Shown here: positions 18,077 to 27,080 of the stretch, piece by piece | Layout: every line of letters begins with the position of its first letter | How positions within the stretch are numbered: the first letter of the stretch is position 1 | Assembly: GCF_030580865.1 (NCBI RefSeq) | Contig: NZ_JAUQSY010000001.1 | Coordinates: forward strand, 434,001-498,000 | From: Hymenobacter aranciens | GTDB lineage: Bacteria; Bacteroidota; Bacteroidia; Cytophagales; Hymenobacteraceae | Length of the DNA stretch: 64,000 bases | Reading direction: 5' to 3' | The notes under the pieces: generated by a model | Told to the model about the DNA's origin: nothing | The model's input: only the letters and a program-made list of their open reading frames with translations | Database searches by the model: none | Translations under genes and position numbers: made by a program

Positions 18077-19390
18077 TCAGACCAGCAGCTTTTTAAGCTG
18101 GGCGGCGGCCGTGGCGGGCTGCTCGCGCCAGTAGTCGGCCAGCAGCGGGCCAATTTCCTGCTCCACAATCTGCTGGTACCAGATTTCGGCTTCGGCCGGG
18201 TTGGCGGGCGGCTGGCAAAAGTAGCTGTGGCCGATGGCGAAGTCGGGCCCCAGTTCGGGGTCGTCGGCAATGGTTTGGTTGAGAGCGTTCAGGCGCGCGC
18301 AGAGTTTGGCAGCCAGCTCCGGGGGCACCTGCCGCGCCGTCAGAAACTCACGTAGAGTTTCACCAAACTGCGGGCGCAGCTCCACGAAGGCAAAGCGGCG
18401 GCGCAGGGCGTAATCGAGCACCGTGAGGGAGCGGTCGGCCAGGTTGAGCGTGCCGATGACGTACAGGTTTTCGGGCACTAAAAAGCGCGGGGCCTCGGGC
18501 GGCGCGTAGGGCAGGCGCAGGGCGTGGGCGGGACCCCGCTTATCGGCTTCGAGCAGCAACAGCAACTCGCCAAAAATGCGCGGGACGTTGCCCCGATTGA
18601 CTTCGTCAATCAGCAGAAAATAAGACCGCTCGGGGTCGGCGGCGGCGCGCTGGCAGAGCAGCGGCAGCACGCCGGGCACGAGGTGAAACTGCCCTTCGGC
18701 ATTGGGCCGGAAGCCGAGGATAAAATCCTCGTAGCCGTAGCTGGGGTGAAACTGCACGAGCTCGATACGGTGCTCGTCGCGGGCACCCAGCAGCAGCCAG
18801 GCCAGCCGCCGGGCCAGGAAGGTTTTGCCGGTGCCGGGCGGGCCCTGCAGCAGCAGGTTGCGGCGCCGGTGCAGGCCGGATAGCGCGGCATCCAGCTCGG
18901 TTTCCGAGATAAACAGCTCGGCCAGCGCCTCGGCGCGGGAGTATGGCGCGGGCGTGTAGGCCACGGCAGGCTCGGCTACGACGGGCGCGGCCGGAGTCGG
19001 CCTGGTCAGCGGAGTGGCCGTCATTTCTGGCAAACCCGTGTACAGTTCCTCGGCCTGCTGCTGGGCGCTTTCCTCGGCATCGTGGGCCGAGCCGGGAGCC
19101 AGCACGGGGCGCTTGGTGCTAATGGTGAAGTCGAGGCGCTCGAATATGGCGTTGGTGGGGGCGCCGGCGGAGAGCGGCCAACGGGCCTCCGGGTTGCGGG
19201 TGGCGAGGCGGTAGGCCAGCTCGGCCAGCGGGCGCGGGGGGTAGCGCCGGCCGCGGTACACCAGCTCGTACACCGTGCTGGGCGGCAGCGGCAGGTGCTC
19301 TCGCTCTACGCGGCGTAGCGCACGCAACACCTGCTCGCGGGTGAGCAGCGGCGCCGGAGCAGCAGAAGCATCGGGAGGAATGGCGGGCAT
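18077..19390 (-). CDS. mcrB: McrB-like AAA+ GTPase/ATPase of a type IV restriction system
   Basis: A 437-aa protein starting at the ATG at 19390. The C-terminal AAA+ motor has Walker A GPPGTGKT (183-190), Walker B LLIDEVNRGN (about 259-268) and the McrB-type sensor segment GTLNLADRS (313-321). E. coli McrB has MNTADRS here. Residues ~17-92 form a small domain with the pattern RGRRYPPRPLAELAY...SAGAPTNAIFERLDF. It resembles N-terminal modules of some HNH and McrA-like restriction enzymes and probably reads modified DNA (inference). It is followed by mcrC after 4 bp. Confidence 0.84.
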   Translation of the reverse strand: MPAIPPDASAAPAPLLTREQVLRALRRVEREHLPLPPSTVYELVYRGRRYPPRPLAELAYRLATRNPEARWPLSAGAPTNAIFERLDFTISTKRPVLAPGSAHDAEESAQQQAEELYTGLPEMTATPLTRPTPAAPVVAEPAVAYTPAPYSRAEALAELFISETELDAALSGLHRRRNLLLQGPPGTGKTFLARRLAWLLLGARDEHRIELVQFHPSYGYEDFILGFRPNAEGQFHLVPGVLPLLCQRAAADPERSYFLLIDEVNRGNVPRIFGELLLLLEADKRGPAHALRLPYAPPEAPRFLVPENLYVIGTLNLADRSLTVLDYALRRRFAFVELRPQFGETLREFLTARQVPPELAAKLCARLNALNQTIADDPELGPDFAIGHSYFCQPPANPAEAEIWYQQIVEQEIGPLLADYWREQPATAAAQLKKLLV

Positions 19391-19418
19391 GAGTGGCAGA
19401 GCAGAACTGGGCGACAAA

Positions 19419-19493
19419 GAAAAGGGAGCGGTAAGGAGTAAAGAGCCGTGGTCTGATTAGAAACGACTTTTTACTTCTTACCGCTCCCTTTTC
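19419..19493. terminator. Long hairpin, probable terminator of the lipoprotein gene
   Basis: GAAAAGGGAGCGGTAAGGAG (19419 onwards) pairs with the sequence ending CCGCTCCCTTTTC at 19493. There is one mismatch and a roughly 22-bp loop. It lies between the end of the 19513 gene and the mcrB start, so it may separate the two minus-strand units. Confidence 0.65.
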
Positions 19494-19512
19494 GGCCGGT
19501 TGCAGCAAAAAA

Positions 19513-20337
19513 CTATTGCTGCGGCGTGACGACGAACGTGCGCGTGACGGAGTTATAAGCGCCCGGCAGCAGCTTGCCATCCGCATCTACCAGCTCCAGC
19601 TTGATGGTGTTTTCGCCGGTAGGCAGGCCTTCCATTTGGTACGGCAGCCACTTGTCGAGCATAAACTCGGTGCCGTTGATGGTAGCCCGCACCTTGTTGC
19701 CGTCGGGGTCGAGGGTAGTGTTAGCAAGGTAAAAATCGAGCATAATGCGCTTGGCATCATCACCGATGTACTCGTCTTTGGGGCGGCTGTAGAACAGCGT
19801 GGGCTGCTTAATGTCGATGGGTGGCGCGGCGGCGGACGCAGGGCCTACGTTAATAACGCGCAGGTCGTAAGCGCCGGGCTGCTTGAGGCTTTCGTGGTAG
19901 GAGCGCGACAGAAACGAGAGTACCACGTGGGGGCCGTCGGGCAGGGGTTTGGTGAAGGTGGTTTCGTAGTGCGCGGTGTAGGGCTGGTTGTCAACGATGT
20001 TGTGAATGTGCTGGCCCTTCATCGAGCGGGCCAGCTGCTCATCGTGGCGGCCGCCGGTCATGTCGGTGAGCTTGAAATTGCTCAGGGCATATTCAAACTT
20101 CACTTCGCCGCTGGGCACGGTGGCATTGGGGGCCGGCGATTTCAGCTGAAGCCGGGCGTCGGCAAACTTGGGCGAATCATCGAACGGAATCAGGCGAATG
20201 CCATTCTTCTCGATGCTGTTGCCCATGATGTTGACGCCGGAGCCCGGGCTGTCGGCGGGCGGGCGACTCGATTCACAACTGGTCAGCACGGCCATCGCCA
20301 AAGCGATACTGCCCAGTAAACAGGTAGTTTGTTGCAT
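19513..20337 (-). CDS. Exported lipoprotein of unknown function
   Basis: A 274-aa protein with a signal peptide and lipobox (AVLTSC, Cys near residue 21). The mature part alternates beta-rich segments (SPAPNATVPSGEVKFEYAL, QHIHNIVDNQPYTAHYE, PDGPHVVLSFLSRSYHESLK). This suggests one or two Ig-like or jelly-roll domains. The His-rich QHIHNIVDN stretch is notable. Similar proteins in Hymenobacter relatives are, from memory, annotated as phosphopeptide-binding, but I see no motif that proves it. Confidence 0.7.
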   Translation of the reverse strand: MQQTTCLLGSIALAMAVLTSCESSRPPADSPGSGVNIMGNSIEKNGIRLIPFDDSPKFADARLQLKSPAPNATVPSGEVKFEYALSNFKLTDMTGGRHDEQLARSMKGQHIHNIVDNQPYTAHYETTFTKPLPDGPHVVLSFLSRSYHESLKQPGAYDLRVINVGPASAAAPPIDIKQPTLFYSRPKDEYIGDDAKRIMLDFYLANTTLDPDGNKVRATINGTEFMLDKWLPYQMEGLPTGENTIKLELVDADGKLLPGAYNSVTRTFVVTPQQ

Positions 20338-20458
20338 AAAATAAGGTAACGGGGGAGAAAATACGGGGCACGAATGTGGCCGATGCGGGGTTTTGCCTAA
20401 CTTGCACTATTCCCGCCACGGCACACACCCGCACCCAAAGTAAACCGTAAAATTTCGT

Positions 20459-21436
20459 ATGGAAGACAAGCTCCTGGAACAAATCCCCTCCCTCGACCTC
20501 GCCGACTTCCGCTCCGGCGACCCTGCCCGCAAAGCCAAATTCGTGCAGGAGCTGGGCGAAGCCTACCAGAATATCGGCTTCGTAGCCCTCAAAAACCACG
20601 GCCTTAGCGACGAGCAAACCAAGCAGCTCTACGCTGATGTTCAGGCCTTTTTTCAGCTGCCCGACGCGGCTAAGCAGCGCTACGAAAACCCCGAGCTGGC
20701 TGGCCAGCGCGGCTACATCAGTAAGGGCAAGGAGCACGCCAAAGGCCGCAACACCGGCGACCTGAAAGAATTTTTTCACGTGGGGCAGGAGGTCGAAGAT
20801 GACACCGACCCGGTGAAAAATGACTACCCCGCCAACATCTGGCCCGCCGAGGTGCCCAGCTTCCAGAAAAGCACTTTCACGGCCTACCGCACCCTCGAAG
20901 CAGCCGGGCAGGACGTGCTCCGCGCCATCGCGCTGTACCTGCAGCTGCCCGAAAACTATTTCGACGCCAAAGTGAAGGCCGGCAACAGCATTCTGCGCCC
21001 CATTCACTACTTCCCCATCGAAGACCCCGACGCGGTGCCCTCCGACGCCGTGCGCGCCGCCGAGCACGGCGACATCAACCTCATTACCTTGCTGATGGGC
21101 GCCAGCGCCGACGGCCTGCAGGTGAAGCGCCGCGATGGCAAGTGGATTCCCATCACCGCCCTGCCCGACCAGATTGTGGTGAACGTGGGCGACATGCTGC
21201 AGCGCCTCACCAACGGCGTGCTCAAGAGCACCATCCACCGCGTGGTAAACCCGCCGCGCGAGAAAATGAATACCTCGCGCTACAGCATCCCGTTCTTCAT
21301 GCACCCGCGCTCCGAAATGAGCCTGGCGGCCCTGGAACACTGCGTGACGCCCGACAACCCCAAAAAAGAAGCCGACATCACGGCCGGCGAATTCCTCAAC
21401 GAGCGACTGATTGAGCTGGGCCTGAAGAAAAAATAA
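20459..21436 (+). CDS. Isopenicillin N synthase-like 2-oxoglutarate/Fe(II) oxygenase
   Basis: A 325-aa non-haem iron dioxygenase-like protein. The N-terminal DIOX_N region (FVQELGEAYQNIGFVALKNH) precedes the double-stranded beta-helix. Iron ligands are visible as His and Asp in EHGDINLITLL (about 202-204) and His in STIHRVVNP (about 260). The RxS motif is RYSIPFF (about 277). Substrate unknown; bacterial members act on small molecules or amino acids. It is a single gene ending just before a hairpin at 21468. Confidence 0.9.
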   Translation: MEDKLLEQIPSLDLADFRSGDPARKAKFVQELGEAYQNIGFVALKNHGLSDEQTKQLYADVQAFFQLPDAAKQRYENPELAGQRGYISKGKEHAKGRNTGDLKEFFHVGQEVEDDTDPVKNDYPANIWPAEVPSFQKSTFTAYRTLEAAGQDVLRAIALYLQLPENYFDAKVKAGNSILRPIHYFPIEDPDAVPSDAVRAAEHGDINLITLLMGASADGLQVKRRDGKWIPITALPDQIVVNVGDMLQRLTNGVLKSTIHRVVNPPREKMNTSRYSIPFFMHPRSEMSLAALEHCVTPDNPKKEADITAGEFLNERLIELGLKKK

Positions 21437-21467
21437 TTTCTCCAAGCCGCTCATTGCGCTTATCTTA

Positions 21468-21508
21468 GCACGTCGTCCAGCGCCAAGGCCTGGGCGGCGT
21501 GCTTTTTT
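21468..21508 (+). terminator. Hairpin with T-tract between oxygenase and chrA
   Basis: GCACG..CG.CCAG pairs with CTGG.CG.CGTGC and is followed by six T. It could terminate the oxygenase transcript. A TATCTTAG at 21461-21468 could instead put it in the 5' leader of chrA. Confidence 0.65.
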
Positions 21509-21515
21509 GTTCCCC

Positions 21516-22811
21516 GTGCAGCCCTCCACCATCCCACCCACCCCGCAACTGGCCCCGCCGCCCCCCAAGCGGCGCAAAGGCGAGCGCACGCGGCAGGTGC
21601 GGAGCCTGATATTTCTGCGCGACGTGGCGGTGCTGGCCTTCACGGCTTTCGGCGGCCCGCAGGCCCACGTGGCCATGATGCTGCGCCTGCTGGTGGAAAA
21701 GCGCCGCTACATCTCGGCCAACGAGCTACTGGAGCTGCAGGCGCTGTGCGCGCTGCTGCCGGGCCCTACTTCTACCCAGACCATCACCGTGATAGGCTAC
21801 CGCCTCGGCGGGCCCAATCTGGCCTACCTCACGCTCATCGTGTGGGCCGCGCCGGCCGTCACGCTGATGACCGTGGCGGCCCTCACCCTCAGCTACCTCA
21901 ACCCGGTGCACATGCAGCACCTGGTGCAGTTTGTGCAGCCGGTGGCGGTGGGCTTCGTGGCGTTTTCGGCCTACAAGATTTCGGAGAAAGTCATTCGCAC
22001 CAAAACGGCCGTGGGGCTGACGGTAGCCTCGGCCATGGTGGCGTACTTCTTTCAGCTGCCGTGGGTGTTGCCGGTGCTGCTGGTGGCGGGCGGGGCCATT
22101 ACCACGGTGCGCTACCGCCGCCACGCCATCATCGAGAATAAGCAGCCGGTTCGCATTGAGTGGGCCAATTTTGTGCTGTGGCTGGGCATTCTGATTGGGG
22201 CGGCCGTGCTGGGCTCCTACACGCAGCTGCTGCCGGTGCGGCTGTTCGAGAATTTCTACCGCAACGGCTCCCTCGTGTTTGGTGGTGGGCAGGTGCTGGC
22301 GCCGCTGCTGTATGCTGAATTCGTGGAATTTAAGCAGTACCTGACGGGGCCGGAGTTTCTGTCGGGCCTGGGGCTGGTGCAGGCAGTGCCGGGGCCTAAT
22401 TTCTCGCTGGCGGCTTACATCGGCGCGCTGGCGATGCGGCCGCAGGGCGGCGGCACCGCCGGGCAGCTGCTGGGCGCGGTGGTGGGCACCACGGCTATTT
22501 TTCTGCCGGGTACTTTCCTGATTTTCTTTGCTATCCGTTTCTGGGACCGGCTGCGGCAATACCGCGTGGTGCAGGCCTCGCTGGAAGGCGTGAATGCCGT
22601 GAGCGCCGGACTGGTGTGCGCGGCAGCGGCACTGCTCTACCACCCGCTGCCGTACCGGCTGCTGGCCCTGCCCTTCAAGGCCGGCCCTATCGACAGCATT
22701 CCGCTGAACCCCTTGCTGGTAGGGCTGACTTTCCTGCTGCTGCTGTGGGACAAAGTGCCCTCGGCCGCCATCGTGCTGACGGCGCTGGTGGCGGGGGCGG
22801 TGGTGGGGTAG
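21516..22811 (+). CDS. chrA: Chromate transporter, CHR family (ChrA-like)
   Basis: A full-length two-domain CHR permease of 431 aa. The first half carries FTAFGGPQAHVAMM and LCALLPGPTSTQT. The second half carries the duplicated FGGGQVLAPL and LVQAVPGPNFSLAAYIGAL. About ten hydrophobic helices are visible. The family exports chromate (ChrA) or relatives; here the substrate is inferred from family only. The start is uncertain: GTG at 21516 is preferred because TTG at 21507 lies inside the T-run of a hairpin. The first in-frame ATG (21675) would delete a conserved helix. Confidence 0.86.
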   Translation: MQPSTIPPTPQLAPPPPKRRKGERTRQVRSLIFLRDVAVLAFTAFGGPQAHVAMMLRLLVEKRRYISANELLELQALCALLPGPTSTQTITVIGYRLGGPNLAYLTLIVWAAPAVTLMTVAALTLSYLNPVHMQHLVQFVQPVAVGFVAFSAYKISEKVIRTKTAVGLTVASAMVAYFFQLPWVLPVLLVAGGAITTVRYRRHAIIENKQPVRIEWANFVLWLGILIGAAVLGSYTQLLPVRLFENFYRNGSLVFGGGQVLAPLLYAEFVEFKQYLTGPEFLSGLGLVQAVPGPNFSLAAYIGALAMRPQGGGTAGQLLGAVVGTTAIFLPGTFLIFFAIRFWDRLRQYRVVQASLEGVNAVSAGLVCAAAALLYHPLPYRLLALPFKAGPIDSIPLNPLLVGLTFLLLLWDKVPSAAIVLTALVAGAVVG

Positions 22812-22815
22812 ATTT

Positions 22816-22872
22816 TCAATTAACAATGAGCAATTAACAATTAGTCGGCCGTAATTGCTCATTGCTCATTGA
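22816..22872. repeat. AT-rich hairpin repeat, copy 1
   Basis: CAATGAGCAATTAACAATTA and TAATTGCTCATTGCTCATTG form an imperfect hairpin with an 8-bp loop, just after the chrA stop. It resembles the AT-rich hairpins at 56176 and 62808 in style. Confidence 0.7.
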
Positions 22873-22999
22873 AATTCATCCGTGCCAGCCCGGATAGTAA
22901 AATGCACGGTAGCACGGATTGACGAGCGGTAGGGGTGAGGTATTCCTTTGTGGTCATCAAACCACCTCGGATTTCACCTCCTCTTTCCAAGCTCGCCCC

Positions 23000-24787
23000 A
23001 TGAAAAATTACGCCTTCCCCTGGTTATCGGCCAGCATGTTAGCTGCCATCCTGTTGCCGTCGTCGCTGCTGGCGCAGCGGCTCGATGCCGAGAAATTCTG
23101 CGACGTATCGGGCAAAGCCAAGCGCGGCTACCTGTCCGACGTGACCGTGGACAACAAAGCAGGTAAGATTGACTTGCTGTTCTGCACCAAGTCGACTGAC
23201 AAGCAAGTGGCTACCCAGACTTACCACTTTGATACGAAGTATAATCTGCTGGGAGTGGATGAAAACTCGATTCCGGTGGAGAAAGTGAAAGGCTACCGGG
23301 GCGAGAATTTCAGCAAAAACTCGGTGACGCTGGAAACCAGTGCCCCGGCAACGGGCGCGGGCGTGGTCGGGATGATGGGCGCCCTTGAGGCTTTTAAGAA
23401 CCCGGCCGGCACGCTGCTCATCCGCCACCGCCGCACCGACTACAAGTGGAGCTGGCTGGGCGGCGGCTACCGCAAGAAAGTGAAGCTGCTGCACACCGAA
23501 AAGCCCAAGGCCGAGAGCGGCGCTGGCTACCGCCTCATCGACCACGTCGATGATGATGCCAATGGCGGCACCCTGGCCCTGGTGCAGGAAAACATGAAGC
23601 TCAGCAACATGAAAGCCATGAAAGTCGGCTATCACCTGCTGTATTTCAACGATAAAGCCGAGTTGACCAGCGACGTGTACCTCGATACCGACGTGGCCCA
23701 GACCTTCGTGCAGATGGCGCCCATCGGCCTCGACCAGGACGAGGAAGCCGACGACAGCCAGCTGCCCGCCCGCGACGTGGCCATTATGCTGGCCTACACC
23801 AAAGGCGCCGGCGCCACCAAAGACAAACACCCCACCACCGAATACCAGTACCTGCGGGTGAGCGCCACCGGCCAGGTGAAGGAGAAAATTCGCGTCGACT
23901 CGCCGGTAAGTGCCTGGCTGGTCAGCGGATTTATCCCGATGAACGACGGCGGCGTGCTGGCCTACGGCCCGGCCAACGACGACACCAAGAAGCACTACGC
24001 CGAAGCCCTGCCCGACGCCAAGCCCGGCATGACGGTTGAGGAGTCCTTCAAAGCCAAGAACTTCCAGCTTGGTAAAATCATGAACGGCCAGGTAGCCTGG
24101 ATTACCACGACCGACCTGAAGGAATTTGAGGACAAGCAGAAAGTGCCTGCCGGCCAGAAACGCACGCCCGACTACACGGGCAAACGCTTTTTCGTGCGGC
24201 AGTCGATGGAAGCTCCGAATGGCGACCTGCTCATTGGCGGCCAGAATTTTAAGATGAAAGGCGGCAACCCCGGCAACAGCAAATTCTTGGACAAAATGAC
24301 CGGCGGCGACGGCAACTACAAGGAGCCCGACCATGTGTACGGCGACCTCCTGCTATTTCACTTCGACAAAACCGGCCACCTGCGGGCGCAGTACGGCGTG
24401 CGGCGCGCCGAGAACAACGCCACTACTTCCGTGGCTCCCAATCCGCAGTATTTTCACCCGTCGGTGGACGGTAAGAGCCTGTACTGGAACATATTGGAAA
24501 TCGACGGCTGGCGCACGGTGAATGGCCTGACGGAGGATGGCAAGATGGGGGGCATCTTCGAGCCCACTATGCGCGAAACCATCTCCTACCCCAGCGTGAC
24601 GCGCATCAGCCTGGCCGATGCCAGCATCGGCGCGCAGAAAACCTTTGGTGTGACCAAGGAAGGCAAATACTACGTGAGCAATAAGTACACGACGCTACCC
24701 GTGGGCGACGAGAACAAGCAAGTGGTGTACTTTGGCGAAAACAAATCCGGTAAAACCTTGTGGTTCGGCCAGATGCCGCTGGAATAA
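23000..24787 (+). CDS. Exported protein of unknown function
   Basis: A 595-aa protein from the ATG at 23000, with a signal peptide (hydrophobic stretch then SSLLAQ, cleavage near residue 26). I do not recognise the family. The mature protein is soluble, Lys/Asp-rich and has repeated beta-strand-like blocks ending in Tyr/Val (VYGDLLLFHFDKTGHLRAQY, KYYVSNKYTTLPVGDENKQ). This is compatible with a beta-propeller-like or WD40-like periplasmic protein. The longer upstream frame has no signal peptide and is not used. It is followed by a strong hairpin. Confidence 0.68.
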   Translation: MKNYAFPWLSASMLAAILLPSSLLAQRLDAEKFCDVSGKAKRGYLSDVTVDNKAGKIDLLFCTKSTDKQVATQTYHFDTKYNLLGVDENSIPVEKVKGYRGENFSKNSVTLETSAPATGAGVVGMMGALEAFKNPAGTLLIRHRRTDYKWSWLGGGYRKKVKLLHTEKPKAESGAGYRLIDHVDDDANGGTLALVQENMKLSNMKAMKVGYHLLYFNDKAELTSDVYLDTDVAQTFVQMAPIGLDQDEEADDSQLPARDVAIMLAYTKGAGATKDKHPTTEYQYLRVSATGQVKEKIRVDSPVSAWLVSGFIPMNDGGVLAYGPANDDTKKHYAEALPDAKPGMTVEESFKAKNFQLGKIMNGQVAWITTTDLKEFEDKQKVPAGQKRTPDYTGKRFFVRQSMEAPNGDLLIGGQNFKMKGGNPGNSKFLDKMTGGDGNYKEPDHVYGDLLLFHFDKTGHLRAQYGVRRAENNATTSVAPNPQYFHPSVDGKSLYWNILEIDGWRTVNGLTEDGKMGGIFEPTMRETISYPSVTRISLADASIGAQKTFGVTKEGKYYVSNKYTTLPVGDENKQVVYFGENKSGKTLWFGQMPLE

Positions 24788-24801
24788 CGGGTTGATGAGG
24801 T

Positions 24802-24848
24802 AATGAGGTGCTGCCGTGACGCATAACCCGTCACGGCAGCACCTCATT
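24802..24848. terminator. Perfect 20-bp hairpin between convergent genes
   Basis: AATGAGGTGCTGCCGTGACG (24802-24821) and its exact complement (24829-24848) with a 7-bp loop. It overlaps the stop codon of the acyltransferase gene by two bases. It has no long T-tract but is well placed as a bidirectional terminator. Confidence 0.75.
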
Positions 24849-26199
24849 ATTTGCTTAGGTAAGCCGTCCGGGCTTCTTCCAACAGCGCCACCACGGCGGC
24901 CCGCTGCCGTAGCAGCTCCTGCCCCACGGCGGGCTGGCGACGGAACAGGTTGGCCGCCCGCAGGCGGCGCAGGCGCCCGGCCAGCGACTCCCAGTAGCCC
25001 AGGGCATAGAAGCCGCTGATGGGCAGGCTCAGCGCGTACAGTGCCGTCAGCCAGCCGTTGTGCGTCAGCCAGTGATGCACGGCAATGGTTTGCAGCGCGT
25101 AGGCCAGCGGGAAAGTAATCATGCCCACTACCAGCATGATAGGCGCCACGAATTCAGCTTCTTTGGTGGCGCGCTTGGCTACCAGCGAGGGCAAAATGTA
25201 AGGCAGGTAATTGTTAATGACACCATAAAGCCACAGCGGCGTGCCCAGAATCAGATTCAGCAGGCCGCCGATGGTGCCGCGGCGCTGGTCGTCGAGCGCA
25301 GCGTCGCCGAGGCGGTGGCGCTGCAGGGAGGCCTGGTATTCCTCAAATTGCACGCGGGCAGCGGCCAGCCGCTCGGGGAAGTGCTGCTCAATCCAGGCCA
25401 GGGCCTGAAACAGCGTGCGGCTGAGGTGGAAGTTGTCGTAGAGCGTGTTGGGGTCGTCGTCGGGGTTGAGGTGGTCGCCAAAGGTGCGCTCCACCTGCTG
25501 CACCAGCGCGTCGTCGGCCGCGTCGCGGCTGATAACGAGGCGCTGCTCCAGGGCCTGCCGGATGGTTTCGGTGAGGGCATCGACGGTGGCCTCGGGGTCC
25601 TGGGCGTAGGCTTCGGCGTAATGGGCCACCACTATGGGCGGGGCCGGGTTCAGCAACACATCGGAGCGAAAGCGTTGCGGGTCGAAATAGTTGATAGCCA
25701 GCGGGACGATTTGCAGGCCAAGCTTAAAGCCATTGCGCGCCTCGGCGCCCAGCGCAATGCGGGCCACGCCGGTTTTGAGCGGCCGGAGCTTGCGCTCGCT
25801 CACGCTGGTACCTTCCGGAAAAATCATCACTGTGCCGCCCTTGCCCAGGTAATCGAAGCAGCGGCCGAAAGTGGCCTCGTTCTGCGCGGCGCGCTGCTGG
25901 GCCGAAGACGTCCCGCCCGTGCCCGCATCCTGGGCGCGGTAGATGGGAATCGAGTTACCCGACTTCATAATGGCCCCGAGAATGGGGTTTTTGAAAAAGG
26001 TGCTCTTGGCCAGAAACGCAATGGGCTGGCGCCGGTTGACGGCCGCCAACAGCGGGTCCATCAGCGTGTTAGGGTGGTTGGCGGCGATGAGCAGCGGGCC
26101 GGGCAGGTGCAGCCGCTCGCGGTGCCGCACCTCCACCCGCCGGAAAAAGATGCGCAGTGCCACCTGCACCAGGGGCTTCATGACGGTGTAAAAAAGCAT
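24847..26199 (-). CDS. PlsC-family 1-acyl-glycerol-phosphate acyltransferase-like protein
   Basis: A 450-aa membrane-associated acyltransferase. The HX4D motif is NHPNTLMD near residue 44, followed by FLAKSTFFKN and the FPEGTS substrate-binding motif. The C-terminal third adds ~200 residues with three hydrophobic helices (LGTPLWLYGVINNYLPYIL, LVVGMITFPLAYAL, LTALYALSLPISGFYALGYW), making it longer than simple PlsC. The ATG at 26199 is preferred; the longer upstream frame is low complexity. Probably acylates lysophosphatidate or a related lipid at the inner membrane. Confidence 0.88.
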   Translation of the reverse strand: MLFYTVMKPLVQVALRIFFRRVEVRHRERLHLPGPLLIAANHPNTLMDPLLAAVNRRQPIAFLAKSTFFKNPILGAIMKSGNSIPIYRAQDAGTGGTSSAQQRAAQNEATFGRCFDYLGKGGTVMIFPEGTSVSERKLRPLKTGVARIALGAEARNGFKLGLQIVPLAINYFDPQRFRSDVLLNPAPPIVVAHYAEAYAQDPEATVDALTETIRQALEQRLVISRDAADDALVQQVERTFGDHLNPDDDPNTLYDNFHLSRTLFQALAWIEQHFPERLAAARVQFEEYQASLQRHRLGDAALDDQRRGTIGGLLNLILGTPLWLYGVINNYLPYILPSLVAKRATKEAEFVAPIMLVVGMITFPLAYALQTIAVHHWLTHNGWLTALYALSLPISGFYALGYWESLAGRLRRLRAANLFRRQPAVGQELLRQRAAVVALLEEARTAYLSK

Positions 26200-26264
26200 A
26201 GGCCCGAACAGGTTAGACGTGCTAAATGTAGGGCTTGGCGCGCCAGTCGGCCGCTCGCAGGCTC

Positions 26265-26750
26265 CTACCGCAGCACCACCGGCAGTACGATATTCACCGC
26301 CACGGGTTTGCCGCCGTGCATGCCGGGCTTCCAGGGAGCGGGTACTACCTCGCGCACCGCCACCCACAGCGCCTGGCTGGCCAGCTTGCCCTCGGGCGAG
26401 TTGGCTGACAAACGGTTATTAGGGCTGGGGCTCACGCTGGTGGCCCGTACCACGCCATCGGTGCCCACCGTGAAGCGGAGCATCCAGCAGCCGGCATCGT
26501 GCACGGGCTGGCCTTTGGCGGGGGCTTTCAGGGTGCCTTCCAGGTCATCGAGCAGCTTGTTGAAGCCGCCCGGATACTCGGGCATCTGCTCGGGCAACTC
26601 TAATGCGGTTTCCAGGTTTTTATCGAGCAGGTGCTGGGCATCAGCATTTTCCTGGGCCCGGGCAACCCGCGTCGAGAAAACCAACAAAACCAACAGCAGC
26701 AGGCCCGATAGCCGCATCCGGGCCGGAGAAGAGTACAAGAGTTGCTTCAT
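26265..26750 (-). CDS. Exported TonB C-terminal-like protein
   Basis: A 161-aa protein from the ATG at 26750. The signal sequence is LSGLLLLVLLVFSTRVARAQ. The mature part has the Bacteroidota TonB_C pattern (LPEQMPEYPGGFNKLLDDLE, then MLRFTVGTDGVVRATSV and GKPVAVNIVLPVVLR). It has no N-terminal anchor beyond the signal peptide, so it may be periplasmic rather than a true energy transducer. The same fold ends the M56 protein encoded 330 bp upstream on this strand, so the two look like paralogues. Confidence 0.78.
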   Translation of the reverse strand: MKQLLYSSPARMRLSGLLLLVLLVFSTRVARAQENADAQHLLDKNLETALELPEQMPEYPGGFNKLLDDLEGTLKAPAKGQPVHDAGCWMLRFTVGTDGVVRATSVSPSPNNRLSANSPEGKLASQALWVAVREVVPAPWKPGMHGGKPVAVNIVLPVVLR

Positions 26751-27080
26751 AACCAATACGTGTAGAACGAAACGCGCTGACCGCTACCTGCCGCCGTAGA
26801 ATTACGCCGCCAAACTTACGGCTATAAATACACTATTGGTTGTTGAAGTAGAAAATAAAATTGTCGCTGGTTATGAAACTTGCAGGAATGTGATAAGTCC
26901 CCGGCGAAATTATCGCAAATAAATTGCTGATGTCTGAAAAAAGAGCAGATAAAAATGGTTTTAGAATTTTATCATAGTGTTAATTAAGCTGGTCAACTCA
27001 TAGAAACAGGCTTGATACCGCCGCTCGCACGAAAGCCCGACGCTATGGCCGGGCCTTCTTTCCCTCACCCAATGAAGGAT
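26751..27080. other. AT-rich intergenic region without a gene
   Basis: A 330-bp gap on the 3' side of the M56-TonB gene and the 5' side of the TonB-like gene. It is clearly more AT-rich than its surroundings, especially 26816-27000. It holds CAAACTTA at 26811-26818, which reads TAAGTTTG on the minus strand and is a -7 element for the TonB-like gene. A weak hairpin at about 27028-27060 (AAAGCCCG/CGGGCCTT) may terminate the M56 operon. No coding sequence seen. Confidence 0.6.
26811..26818 (-). promoter_or_regulatory. -7 promoter element for the TonB-like gene
   Basis: The minus strand reads TAAGTTTG, matching TAnnTTTG, about 60 bp before the ATG at 26750. No clear -33 element. Confidence 0.4.

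Noticed and set aside
18073..18270. Longer start for the McrC-like protein
   Set aside because: The extension overlaps mcrB in another frame and is low complexity; ATG at 18072 directly follows the mcrB stop codon.
21507..21515. TTG start for chrA at 21507
   Set aside because: It lies in the T-run of a hairpin with no ribosome-binding site; GTG at 21516 is more likely, though still uncertain.
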